A DNA stretch of 49,662 nucleotides from positions 1-49,662 of the forward strand of contig NZ_JAPFDR010000021.1 of NCBI RefSeq assembly GCF_026168755.1. The letters are read 5' to 3'. Both the position numbers and the translations under genes were made by a program. The notes under the pieces are model-generated. The model made no database searches. It worked only from the letters and a program-made list of their open reading frames with translations, and was not told where the DNA came from. Shown here piece after piece: positions 42,649 to 49,662 of this stretch (positions are counted from its first letter, which is position 1; every line of letters begins with the position of its first letter). The DNA comes from Clostridium sp. (GTDB lineage: Bacteria; Bacillota; Clostridia; Clostridiales; Clostridiaceae).

Positions 42649-44796
42649 TTATCCACTTATTTCTCTGCCTTCTTTATTAGTCTTTATATCTCTTCCTGAT
42701 CCAATAGCTATTAAGATGGCTAGTACTGCAATTAATATTGAAGCCACGGCTCCAATTACACTACCATCTCCCAATAATAAACTACCAACTTGGTTTATTA
42801 CTAATGCAACTATATATGCAGTTAATGTTTGGAAACCAACTGTTATCCACATCCATTTCCAAGATCCCATTTCTCTTCTAATTGCACCTATAGCTGCAAA
42901 ACAAGGTGCATTAAGCATATTAAATGCTATAAATGCCAATCCACTTGCTGAGGTAAACATTGTTCCAATTTGTGTTAATAATGCTGGTGTATCCTCTGCT
43001 ACTTCTGCTATACCAAATAATACTCCAAATGTTCCTACAACATTTTCCTTAGCTACTAGACCAGTTACAGTTGATACTGCTGATTGCCAATTGCCAAATC
43101 CAAGAGGAGCAAATATTGGTGCTATTACTTTACCTATACTTGCTAATATACTATCTTGAGCATCAACCATTTGTAATGTCCAATTAAATGAACTAGTAAA
43201 CCAAATTACAGCACATGCAACAAATATAATAGTTCCAGCCTTTACAATAAACGCCTTTCCTCTATCCCACATATGAATTAAAACACCCTTCATACTTGGA
43301 ATGTGATATTGTGGAAGTTCCATAACAAAGGGTGCTGCTTCCCCTTTAAATGCTTTAGTCTTATTTAAAATAATTCCACAAATTATAATCATAAAAATTC
43401 CTAGGAAATAAATAACTGGTGCTACCCAAGATGCTCCTCCAAAAATAGCTGCTGCAAACAATGCTATTATCGGTAATTTAGCTCCACAAGGAATAAATGT
43501 AGTAAGCATTATAGTAAGTTTTCTATCTTTATCGTTCTCCATAGTACGTGTTGCCATTATTCCTGGAACTCCACAACCTGAGCTTATAAGTACAGGTATA
43601 AATGATTTTCCTGACAATCCAAACTTACGTAGAATTCTGTCCATAATGAAGGCTATTCTAGCCATGTATCCACAATCCTCTAATAATGATAATAAAAAGA
43701 ATAATAACATTATTTGTGGAACAAACCCTAAAACAGCTCCAACACCGCCAATTATTCCATCATTTATTAGCCCTTGTAGCCAAGGTGCTGTTCCTACATT
43801 TTCTAAAAATGCAGCGACATTTTCTCCGATTATTTCTCCAAATAAAGTATCATTTGTCCAATCTGTTAATATTGCACCTAATGAACTAACAGCTATATAG
43901 TATACTTCCCACATAATTAAAGCAAATATAGGTAATGCTAATATACGATTGGTAACTATTTTATCTATTTTATCTGATACAGTATGTTTTGATATGTTCT
44001 TTTTCTTAACAACTTTTGAAACAAGTGTTCCAATAAATTCATATCTTTCACCAGTAATAATTCCTTCTGCATCATCATCAAATTCTTTTTCACATTTTAC
44101 AATAATTGATTCTATTTTTTCTTTAACGTTATTGTCTAATGTTATTTTATTTATAAAATCACTATCACGCTCAAAAACTTTAATAGAAATCCATTGCTCA
44201 GTAACTCCTGAATAATTAATGTTGTTACTTTTTATTATACCTTTAATATCTTCTAGTGCATCTTTTACTTCTTGAGAAAAATTCATATTAAAGTTATTAC
44301 TCTTATTATTTTTAGCTATTTCAATTGCCTTCATAGCAACTTCCTTTGTTCCATTTCCCTTTAATGCACTTGTTTTAACTACTGGGCATCCAAGGGTTTT
44401 AGATAACTTCTCAATATCAATGATATCTCCTCTTTTTTCTATAACATCCATCATATTTAATGCTATTACTGTTGGAATACCTAATTCTAATATTTGAGTT
44501 GTTAAATACAAATTTCTTTCAATATTTGACGCATCTATAATATTAATAATTACATCTGGTCTTTCATCTATCATAAAATTTCTAGTTACTACTTCTTCTA
44601 ATGTGTATGGTGATAGAGAATATACCCCTGGTAAATCAACCAATTCAACATCTTTATAACCTTTAATCTTACCTGATTTTTTCTCTACAGTTACTCCTGG
44701 CCAATTACCCACATACTGCTTTGCTCCTGTAAGGTTATTAAACATAGTTGTTTTACCGCAATTTGGATTCCCTGCTAACCCTATTTTTATAGACAT
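42649..44796 (-). CDS. feoB: Ferrous iron transport protein B
   Basis: FeoB is the GTP-dependent membrane importer of Fe2+. The 715-residue protein has an N-terminal G domain with GNPNCGKTTMFN (residues 9-20), DLPGVYSLSPYTLEE (about 55-70) and NMMD (about 115-118). A helical spacer carries the GDI-like function, followed by two Gate regions (ISSGCGVPGIMATRTM and the later GLVAKENVVGTFGVLFG) among about ten helices. Length and motifs are complete. GGGGGAAGAAGG lies before the ATG. It follows two feoA genes and precedes the Cys-rich peptide gene; the operon is led by a perfect Fur-type box. Confidence 0.98.
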   Translation of the reverse strand: MSIKIGLAGNPNCGKTTMFNNLTGAKQYVGNWPGVTVEKKSGKIKGYKDVELVDLPGVYSLSPYTLEEVVTRNFMIDERPDVIINIIDASNIERNLYLTTQILELGIPTVIALNMMDVIEKRGDIIDIEKLSKTLGCPVVKTSALKGNGTKEVAMKAIEIAKNNKSNNFNMNFSQEVKDALEDIKGIIKSNNINYSGVTEQWISIKVFERDSDFINKITLDNNVKEKIESIIVKCEKEFDDDAEGIITGERYEFIGTLVSKVVKKKNISKHTVSDKIDKIVTNRILALPIFALIMWEVYYIAVSSLGAILTDWTNDTLFGEIIGENVAAFLENVGTAPWLQGLINDGIIGGVGAVLGFVPQIMLLFFLLSLLEDCGYMARIAFIMDRILRKFGLSGKSFIPVLISSGCGVPGIMATRTMENDKDRKLTIMLTTFIPCGAKLPIIALFAAAIFGGASWVAPVIYFLGIFMIIICGIILNKTKAFKGEAAPFVMELPQYHIPSMKGVLIHMWDRGKAFIVKAGTIIFVACAVIWFTSSFNWTLQMVDAQDSILASIGKVIAPIFAPLGFGNWQSAVSTVTGLVAKENVVGTFGVLFGIAEVAEDTPALLTQIGTMFTSASGLAFIAFNMLNAPCFAAIGAIRREMGSWKWMWITVGFQTLTAYIVALVINQVGSLLLGDGSVIGAVASILIAVLAILIAIGSGRDIKTNKEGREISG

Positions 44797-44826
44797 CCTT
44801 CTTCCCCCTTAATTTTTAAATACCAC

Positions 44827-45048
44827 CTATTCAACTACTATCATTTCTGCATCATATTTACGTAATGTTAATTCATATCCTCTTATATTAACCTCTATAG
44901 GATCTCCTAATGGTGCCACTTTTCTAACATAAATTTCACTACCCTTTGTAATTCCCATATCCATTATTCGTCTACGAACAGCACCAGCACCCTCTATTTT
45001 TTTAACTTTTACTGTTTGTCCACATTTCACTTCTTTTAACGTTGCCAT
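44827..45048 (-). CDS. feoA: FeoA family protein (second copy)
   Basis: A 73-residue SH3-like protein that binds the cytoplasmic side of FeoB. It has the FeoA core: LKEVKCGQTVKVKKIEGAGA, the highly conserved RRRIMDMGITKGSEIYV and the closing GDPIEVNIRGYELTLRK. The ATG at 45048 has AGGAG 8-9 nt upstream; a GTG two codons earlier is inside the spacing. This copy is closer to canonical FeoA than its neighbour. It lies 30 bp before feoB and 12 bp after the first feoA. Confidence 0.95.
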   Translation of the reverse strand: MATLKEVKCGQTVKVKKIEGAGAVRRRIMDMGITKGSEIYVRKVAPLGDPIEVNIRGYELTLRKYDAEMIVVE

Positions 45049-45060
45049 TTCCACTATCTC

Positions 45061-45270
45061 CTATACCATTATTCTACTTGCCATACTTTTATCTAAAGCT
45101 ATTCTAGCTCCTTTAATATTTACTATTAAATTTCCACCTAAATCAGAAACTATTGTAATACCTTCACCAATAACAAAACCTAAACTGTTTAAAAACTTTT
45201 TTGTTTCAGCATTTCCTGTTATTTTTTTAATTTTAACTTCTTCTCCTACTTGTGATAATATTAATGACAT
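45061..45270 (-). CDS. feoA: FeoA family protein (first copy)
   Basis: A 69-residue FeoA-like protein: MSLILSQVGEEVKIKKITGN, then AETKKFLNSLGFVIGEGITIVSD, then GNLIVNIKGARIALDKSMA. It has the same fold plan as its neighbour but little identity outside the GLY/ILE positions, so the two are not a recent duplication. Tandem FeoA genes are common in clostridia, and the reason for two is unknown. The ATG at 45270 is preferred (AAGGGGTG upstream) over a GTG three codons before. It is the first gene of the feo operon, 19 bp from the Fur-type box. Confidence 0.93.
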   Translation of the reverse strand: MSLILSQVGEEVKIKKITGNAETKKFLNSLGFVIGEGITIVSDLGGNLIVNIKGARIALDKSMASRIMV

Positions 45271-45288
45271 TTTTTCCACCCCTTATAC

Positions 45289-45344
45289 TGATAATGATTA
45301 TCATTATTCCACTATTATTATACTCCTTTATTTGTAAAAGTAAA
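45289..45344 (-). promoter_or_regulatory. feo operon promoter with perfect Fur-type box
   Basis: On the minus strand TTTACT (45339-45344) and a perfect TATAAT (45317-45322) are 16 bp apart. TGATAATGATTATCA (45289-45303) matches all 15 positions of the 7-1-7 Fur pattern and covers the transcription start. Confidence 0.9.
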
Positions 45345-45399
45345 TATTTTTTTCTATTAAATCTTTATTTTGTATAAATACACAAAATTATTTTTGCCA

Positions 45400-45453
45400 T
45401 AAAAAAGTAAGTAACTTAGAATAGAAATATTTTTCTTTACCAAGTTACCTACT
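45400..45453 (-). terminator. Terminator after the DUF1540 gene
   Basis: On the minus strand AGTAGGTAACTT (45442-45453) pairs with AAGTTACTTACT (45406-45417) apart from one mismatch, followed by TTTTTT. A separate 16-bp palindrome, AATCTAAATTTAGATT (45461-45476), overlaps the stop codon of the gene. Confidence 0.8.
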
Positions 45454-45474
45454 AATTTTTAATCTAAATTTAGA

Positions 45475-45633
45475 TTATTTTAATACAAATGATTGGCAAT
45501 CTGTACATTCAACAACTGTTGGATTAGTTTCATGAGTTCCAACTTGTATTGCATCTAAAGTACAATAATTTTCTGAACAGGCATGATACTTACATTGTTG
45601 TACACTACATTTAATGCTTGAGTTCTTTTCCAT
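45475..45633 (-). CDS. DUF1540 Cys-rich small protein
   Basis: A 52-residue peptide with six Cys: KCSVQQCKYHACSENYC (Cys 9, 14, 19 and 24, evenly spaced by four residues) and VECTDC (43, 46). This is the DUF1540 pattern, likely a small zinc or Fe-S fold, of unknown function; it is common in spore formers. The ATG at 45633 has GGAGGTGAAAGTT upstream. It is a single-gene unit with its own terminator, lying between the feo operon and spoVA. I see no Fur-type box upstream, so it probably belongs functionally to neither neighbour. Confidence 0.85.
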   Translation of the reverse strand: MEKNSSIKCSVQQCKYHACSENYCTLDAIQVGTHETNPTVVECTDCQSFVLK

Positions 45634-45770
45634 AACTTTCACCTCCATGTCTTTAGTACTCTATTATTTTTCCCATAAAAGGAGTTATTATTCTAAAAGA
45701 TTTCTATCAAAACTTCATGAATTTTCTCTATGTATTTATTTTTTTATATTCTATCTTAATGCCAATTAAA

Positions 45771-46127
45771 TTATTGTTTTGTTTTAGGATTAAAAATAAG
45801 AGCCATTAAATATCCAAAAAATATTGCTGCTGTAATTCCTCCTGCTGCTCCTTCAATACCACCTATAAAGGCTCCTATTAATCCATTTTCTTTTACTCCC
45901 TTTATAGCTGCTTTTGCTAAACCATTACCAAAGCTAGGTAAAGGTATTGTTGCTCCTGCACCTCCAATTTGAACTAATTTATCATAAATCCCAAACCCTC
46001 CAAGAATTGCTCCAAGAGTAACAAATATAACTAATATTCTAGCCGGAGTTAATTTTGTTGTATCCATTAATACTTGAGCAACAACACAAATTAATCCTCC
46101 AACAATAAATGCACTTACGTATTCCAT
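45771..46127 (-). CDS. spoVAE: Stage V sporulation protein AE
   Basis: A 118-residue membrane protein of the SpoVAC/SpoVAE(b) family with three or four helices. It has the family opening FIVGGLICVVAQVLMDTTKLTPARILV, FGIYDKLVQIGGAGATIPLPSFG, and GIKGAKEN-type segments in the middle. SpoVA proteins form the channel that moves Ca-dipicolinate into the forespore and releases it at germination. The spacing site before the ATG is weak (AGGTAAGAG). It is the last gene of spoVAC-AD-AE, 20 bp after spoVAD. Confidence 0.94.
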   Translation of the reverse strand: MEYVSAFIVGGLICVVAQVLMDTTKLTPARILVIFVTLGAILGGFGIYDKLVQIGGAGATIPLPSFGNGLAKAAIKGVKENGLIGAFIGGIEGAAGGITAAIFFGYLMALIFNPKTKQ

Positions 46128-46147
46128 AATAAACTCTTACCTACCTT

Positions 46148-47167
46148 CTATTTATATTCAATAGCTACTGCATGAGCTATTCCTGGTATACTCTCTCCTT
46201 GAAGAGATGATGTTGTACTCATTAATGCTCCTGTAGAAACTAATAGTAAACTTTTTATTTCTCTTCTCATTAATTTTTTATAAAAATATCCACATGTTAC
46301 AACTGCTGAACATCCACAACCGCTTCCACCTGCATCAGTTTTTTGTCTTTCATCATCAAATATTAAATCTCCACAATCCACATAGTTATCTTTTACATCA
46401 TAACCATAATCTAATAATAATTTAGTTGTTATTTCTTTTCCTACCTTCCCTAAATCTCCAGTTGCAATTACATCATAATCTTTAGGTGTTCTTCCTGTAT
46501 CTTTAAAATGATTATAAATTGTATCTACTGCTGCTGGAGCCATTGCAGCTCCCATGTTATTAGCATCTTTTATTCCATAATCCTTTACTAGTCCTGTAGT
46601 TACATATGTTACCTTAGGAAAATCTCCATTTCTAGCTAAAACCATTGCTCCTGATCCTGTAACTGTCCATTGGCATGTTGGACACCTTTGACATCCATAT
46701 TCTAATGGAAATCTAAATTGTCTTTCTGCAGAACTAAAATGTGATGAAGTAGAAGCTACAATATACTCTCCAAATCCACCATCTAAAAATAATGATGCCA
46801 TACTTAAAGATTCTGACATTGTAGAACAAGCTCCATACAATCCTATAAATGGTATATTTAATTCTCTTGCAGCAAAACTTGATGATGTTATTTGATTTAA
46901 TAAATCACCTGCAAATAGATAATCTATTTTTTCTTCTCTTAAATTTGCATTGCTTATAGCATTTTTTATTGCTGTATACATCATTTCAGATTCTGCTTTT
47001 TCAAAACTATCCTTACCTAAAGTATCATCATTTAATATTTCATGAAAATACTCCTTTAAAGGACCTTCTCCTTCTTTAGGTCCAACTATAGAATAAGTTG
47101 AAATTATTTTAGGAGGATTTTCAAGTTTAATAGTTTGTTTTCCTACCTTTTTATTTTTTATATTCAT
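46148..47167 (-). CDS. spoVAD: Stage V sporulation protein AD
   Basis: SpoVAD is the soluble, thiolase-fold member of the spoVA set that binds dipicolinic acid. The 339-residue protein shows the fold's landmarks: YSIVGPKEGEGPL near the start, LFAGDLLNQITSSSFAARE, IPFIGLYGACSTMSESL with the nucleophile-position Cys, QRCPTCQWTVTGSGAMVLA, and GGSGCGCSAVVTCGYF near residue 285. GGAGAG lies before the ATG. It lies between spoVAC and spoVAE with gaps of 18 and 20 bp. Confidence 0.96.
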   Translation of the reverse strand: MNIKNKKVGKQTIKLENPPKIISTYSIVGPKEGEGPLKEYFHEILNDDTLGKDSFEKAESEMMYTAIKNAISNANLREEKIDYLFAGDLLNQITSSSFAARELNIPFIGLYGACSTMSESLSMASLFLDGGFGEYIVASTSSHFSSAERQFRFPLEYGCQRCPTCQWTVTGSGAMVLARNGDFPKVTYVTTGLVKDYGIKDANNMGAAMAPAAVDTIYNHFKDTGRTPKDYDVIATGDLGKVGKEITTKLLLDYGYDVKDNYVDCGDLIFDDERQKTDAGGSGCGCSAVVTCGYFYKKLMRREIKSLLLVSTGALMSTTSSLQGESIPGIAHAVAIEYK

Positions 47168-47185
47168 TGATATTCACTCTCCAAT

Positions 47186-47659
47186 TTAAACTATTCCCAT
47201 AAGTCCTAAAATATAATATACTAATCCTATTATTACTGATGTTCCTATTCCATAAACTAATACGGGACCTGCAATAGTAAACATTTTAGCTGCTACACCA
47301 AAAACAAAACCTTCTTTTTTAAATTCTATTGCAGGAGATACCATTGCATTAGAAAATCCTGTAATAGGCACTATAGTACCAGCACCAGCAAAACTTGCTA
47401 TCTTATCATAAACTCCTATTCCCGTTAATAATGCTCCAATAAATATCATTATTATAGGCAACCAAAGTTTAGCAGTTTCTTCATCTATACCAAATTTTAT
47501 TAACATATTTAGTATAAACTGTCCTATAGTACATATAGCTCCACCAACTAGAAAAGCTAATAAAATATTTTTAAAATACTTTGGTTTAGGAACCATTTCC
47601 TTTGAAAGATTTTCAAAATCCTTAATTATCTTCTTTTCTTCCTTAGCCATTTTTCCCAT
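47186..47659 (-). CDS. spoVAC: Stage V sporulation protein AC
   Basis: A 157-residue membrane protein and mechanosensitive part of the spoVA channel. It shows the family pattern PKPKYFKNILLAFLVGGAIC (about 28-48), TGIGVYDKIASFAGAGTIVPITGFSNAM, and four or five helices. It is paralogous to the neighbouring SpoVAE. The ATG at 47659 has AAAGGAG 10 nt upstream and is preferred over one eight codons earlier. It begins spoVAC-AD-AE directly after the sigF terminator, so a forespore (sigma-G type) promoter is expected in 47690-47750. I see only a weak candidate. Confidence 0.95.
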   Translation of the reverse strand: MGKMAKEEKKIIKDFENLSKEMVPKPKYFKNILLAFLVGGAICTIGQFILNMLIKFGIDEETAKLWLPIIMIFIGALLTGIGVYDKIASFAGAGTIVPITGFSNAMVSPAIEFKKEGFVFGVAAKMFTIAGPVLVYGIGTSVIIGLVYYILGLMGIV

Positions 47660-47753
47660 GTATTTACGTCTCCTTTCTTTCATAAATTTATTATTCCTCT
47701 TAATTTAAAATTAACTCATATTATTACAATTTTAATTATTATTTTACTTCTAC

Positions 47754-47798
47754 AAAAAAATCTACATTAAATAACTTTTTATTATTTAATGTAGATTT
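47754..47798 (-). terminator. Terminator of the spoIIA operon
   Basis: A perfect 14-bp stem, TCTACATTAAATAA (47761-47774) with TTATTTAATGTAGA (47782-47795), is followed on the minus strand by seven T. It ends transcription after sigF. Confidence 0.88.
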
Positions 47799-47848
47799 AT
47801 TCAAAAAATTTATTCTTTTTTAACTTATACATCTTCTTATGTTCATCC

Positions 47849-48601
47849 TTAATCTAATTGTTTTCTCATCTCTAAAAGTACCTTTTTCTCTATTCTCGAT
47901 ACTTGTACTTGACTTATCCCTAACATTTTAGCCACTTGTATTTGTGTCTTATCTTTGAAATATCTTAATACAATAATTTGTCTAGATTTCACATCTAAAT
48001 TGTTTAATGCCTCTTTTAAAGCTAATTTTTCAGTTAAATTTTTATCTTCTGCTGCATTTTCACTTAACTTATCAATAAGTAAAACTGGTGCACCATCATC
48101 TTGATGAATTACCTCATAAAGATACTGCATACTTGCAGAAGACTCCAAAGCAAATAATATTTCTTCTTTATCTATACCTGAAAATTCAGCTAGTTCCTCT
48201 ATACTAGGATCCCTATTTAGTTTTTTAGTTAATGCTTCTTTATCAAAATGCAACTTTTTAGCTAAACTCTTAACATTTCTACTTACCTTTATAATTCCAT
48301 CATCTCTAAGAAATCTTTTTATTTCTCCAATTATCATTGGAACAGCATAAGTTGAGAACTTAACATTATACTTATCATCAAAATTATTAATTGCCTTAAC
48401 AAGACCCATACATCCTATTTGATAAATATCTTCGTAATCATACCCTCTATTTATAAACTTTTTACTTATAGAAGTCACTAAAGGTAAATTTGCTTCTATG
48501 AGCCTGTTCATAGCCTCTGCATCTCCAGCTTTGGCTAGAGGTAATAATTCTGAGTTATCCTCATAGCTTAACTTTTCTTTTTTTAGTTTACCCTTTTCCA
48601 T
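47849..48601 (-). CDS. sigF: RNA polymerase sigma factor SigF
   Basis: Sigma-F is the first forespore-specific sigma factor. The 250-residue protein has region 2 (NLPLVTSISKKFINRGYDYED and YQIGCMGLVKAINNFD, about 43-80, then FSTYAVPMIIGEIKRFLRDD), region 3 (DPSIEELAEFSGIDKEEI) and a region 4 helix-turn-helix (TQIQVAKMLGISQVQVSRIE). It is held inactive by SpoIIAB. GGGGAGAGG precedes the ATG closely. It is the third gene of spoIIAA-spoIIAB-sigF, with an 18-bp gap. The conserved neighbours separate it from sigma-G. Confidence 0.96.
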   Translation of the reverse strand: MEKGKLKKEKLSYEDNSELLPLAKAGDAEAMNRLIEANLPLVTSISKKFINRGYDYEDIYQIGCMGLVKAINNFDDKYNVKFSTYAVPMIIGEIKRFLRDDGIIKVSRNVKSLAKKLHFDKEALTKKLNRDPSIEELAEFSGIDKEEILFALESSASMQYLYEVIHQDDGAPVLLIDKLSENAAEDKNLTEKLALKEALNNLDVKSRQIIVLRYFKDKTQIQVAKMLGISQVQVSRIEKKVLLEMRKQLD

Positions 48602-48618
48602 ACCTCTCCCCTAATACG

Positions 48619-49041
48619 CTAATTAAATTTCTTTGTCATAACAATTCTAGTGCCCTTACCTTTTTGACTTTCTACCTCTAAACTATCCATGAAGCTTTCC
48701 ATAACAGTAAATCCCATTCCAGATCTTTCAAGATCTGGTCTTGAAGTATAAAGAGGTTCTCTAGCTTTATCAACATCATCTATTCCTTTACCATAATCAG
48801 TAATTATAACGGATACTTCTTTTCCAGAAATTGTAGACTCGATCTTAATTATACCCTTTTCATAATTTTCATAACCATGAATTATAGAATTTGTTACAGC
48901 TTCTGAAACAGCTGTTTTAATATCTGCAATTTCTTCAATAGTTGGATCTAATTGAGAAACAAAAGCTGAAACTGCAACTCTAGCAAATCCTTCATTTTGA
49001 GATCTACTTTCAAATTCTATACATACTCTATTTTCTTCCAT
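48619..49041 (-). CDS. spoIIAB: Anti-sigma F factor SpoIIAB
   Basis: SpoIIAB binds and inhibits sigma-F and phosphorylates SpoIIAA. The 140-residue GHKL kinase has the N box [15 protein letters not shown] (about 44-58), the G1 box DYGKGIDD (about 82-89) and the ATP lid [12 protein letters not shown]. The C-terminal [10 protein letters not shown] is also usual. GGAGGG lies before the ATG. It is the middle gene of the operon, with gaps of 15 and 17 bp. Confidence 0.97.
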   Translation of the reverse strand: MEENRVCIEFESRSQNEGFARVAVSAFVSQLDPTIEEIADIKTAVSEAVTNSIIHGYENYEKGIIKIESTISGKEVSVIITDYGKGIDDVDKAREPLYTSRPDLERSGMGFTVMESFMDSLEVESQKGKGTRIVMTKKFN

Positions 49042-49056
49042 GTTATTAACCCTCCA

Positions 49057-49392
49057 TTAAATGTTTGCAAGTGCTTCATTTACATTATTATAAACAGTAA
49101 TTATTTTATAAAGCCCTGATAGTGTAAATACTTTATCTACTCTTTTATTAATATTAGTTATGCATACTTTTCCATCTCTATTCTTAATCTTCTTTAATCT
49201 ACCTATTACAACACCTATACCCGAACTATCCATAAATGTTACTTCTTTAAAATCCATTATAACTTTTTTTATGTTATCTCTCTCTATTCTATCATCTATC
49301 TTTACTCTAACTTCTTCTGCACTATGATGATCTAATTCTCCAACAAGAGTAACGACTAATTTATCATCAACTTTATTAAATTTCAAAAACAT
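49057..49392 (-). CDS. spoIIAA: Anti-anti-sigma F factor SpoIIAA
   Basis: SpoIIAA releases sigma-F from SpoIIAB when unphosphorylated. The STAS-domain protein, 111 residues from the chosen start, has the usual LVGELDHHSAEEVR (about 16-29) and the phosphoserine loop VTFMDSSGIGVVIGR (Ser56/57). I place the start at the ATG at 49392 (MFLKFNKVDD), which matches the family N-terminus. It has only a weak site (TAGAG about 9 nt upstream). An ATG at 49434 would add 14 residues and has GAAGGAAG almost touching it. The true start needs experiment. Confidence 0.93.
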   Translation of the reverse strand: MFLKFNKVDDKLVVTLVGELDHHSAEEVRVKIDDRIERDNIKKVIMDFKEVTFMDSSGIGVVIGRLKKIKNRDGKVCITNINKRVDKVFTLSGLYKIITVYNNVNEALANI

Positions 49393-49452
49393 AATAATCA
49401 ACTCTAAAAACAAATAATTAGAGCACCCTCCCATCTTCCTTCTTTTTCCATA

Positions 49453-49482
49453 ATTTTAACATAATATTTATTTTGTCGTCAA
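49453..49482 (-). promoter_or_regulatory. Candidate promoter of the spoIIA operon
   Basis: On the minus strand TTGACG (49477-49482) and TAAAAT (49453-49458) are 18 bp apart. TGTCGTC (plus strand 49474-49480) matches 5 of 7 bases of the Spo0A box TGTCGAA. AAAGGTAAA just upstream resembles a sigma-H -35. In Bacillus this operon uses sigma-H and Spo0A; which holds here cannot be decided. Confidence 0.4.
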
Positions 49483-49499
49483 TCTATTTTTTACCTTTT

Positions 49500-49662
49500 T
49501 ATGGATATTATGAGAATATATCTAAATTGTTCGTTAGAGCTTGAATGCCGTGATGCCGAAAAAATTGATTATATAATCTCCAGGAAGGAATATAATTTCA
49601 CTAAGAATTTATATTATTATTTCCATAAAATCTACTAAAGCTTCGAAGCTCCTAACCGTCGC
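49500..49662. other. Unassigned right edge
   Basis: Nothing is recognised with confidence. It holds a direct repeat TGCCG-TGA-TGCCG (about 49547-49559) and the palindrome AGCTTCGAAGCT (49639-49650). On the minus strand 17 codons entering from the edge end at TAA (49609-49611) and could be the tail of a gene, but I recognise no family. Confidence 0.25.

Noticed and set aside
42458..43159. Long open frame on the plus strand opposite feoB
   Set aside because: It is the antisense of the FeoB membrane helices and of the Cys-rich peptide, has no ribosome binding site and an implausible Pro/Asn/Ile-rich sequence.
49609..49662. 3' end of a protein gene entering from the right edge
   Set aside because: Only 17 codons are visible and they match no family; chance open frames of this length are common.
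1..49662. CRISPR arrays, insertion sequences, prophage or toxin-antitoxin genes
   Set aside because: No regularly spaced repeats, transposase, integrase, phage structural genes or toxin-antitoxin pairs were seen.

Overview
The window is AT-rich and reads as a chromosomal segment of a spore-forming, anaerobic low-GC Firmicute, most likely a Clostridium of cluster I. The evidence is the sporulation genes (spoIIA operon, sigF, spoVAC-AD-AE, spoIIP, gpr, yqfC, yqfD), pyruvate phosphate dikinase, the FeoA/FeoB iron system, and housekeeping proteins of clostridial type. I cannot name the species from the sequence alone. Nearly all genes are on the minus strand. The exceptions are rpsT, one membrane protein (20120-20797) and an EcsC-family gene (39980-40789).

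Region by region: 1-293 is a hairpin-rich stretch without a gene, ending in a strong bidirectional terminator. 294-3784 holds ppdK and a CcpN-like regulator whose promoter is framed by an 11-bp inverted repeat. 3832-12254 is the conserved cluster rpsU-(yqeY)-yqfC-yqfD-pgpH-ybeY-dgkA-cdd-era-recO plus a DUF4342 protein. Here yqeY is clearly a broken gene, and phoH is missing from its usual place. 12378-15850 is prmA-rsmE-mtaB-hinT. 15986-20797 looks like an insertion between prmA and dnaJ, with an O-antigen-ligase-like membrane protein, trmB, a siroheme nitrite/sulfite reductase and an unknown membrane-anchored protein. 20830-28931 is the heat-shock operon hrcA-grpE-dnaK-dnaJ with a perfect CIRCE operator, then hemW and lepA. 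28974-34984 holds a small anchored protein, spoIIP, gpr, rpsT, holA and a ComEC that has no nuclease domain.

The most accessory part is 35102-45344, an iron/redox island of four minus-strand transcripts, each with one or two Fur-type 7-1-7 boxes (TGATAAT-N-ATTATCA). They are: (1) a YgbA-family Cys protein, YbaN/DUF454 and a small four-helix membrane protein; (2) a heterodimeric CydDC-like ABC transporter; (3) flavodoxin, DUF3793 and DUF2325; (4) feoA, feoA, feoB and a FeoB-associated Cys-rich membrane peptide. Together they suggest a coordinated response to iron limitation in which ferrous iron import, replacement of ferredoxin by flavodoxin and an uncharacterised membrane export/redox module are switched on together. 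This is the best candidate in the window for an incompletely described system.

The right end (45475-49482) carries a DUF1540 peptide, spoVAC-AD-AE and spoIIAA-spoIIAB-sigF, the forespore sigma-factor switch, with a candidate promoter near the edge. I found no tRNA, rRNA, CRISPR array, transposase, integrase or known riboswitch.
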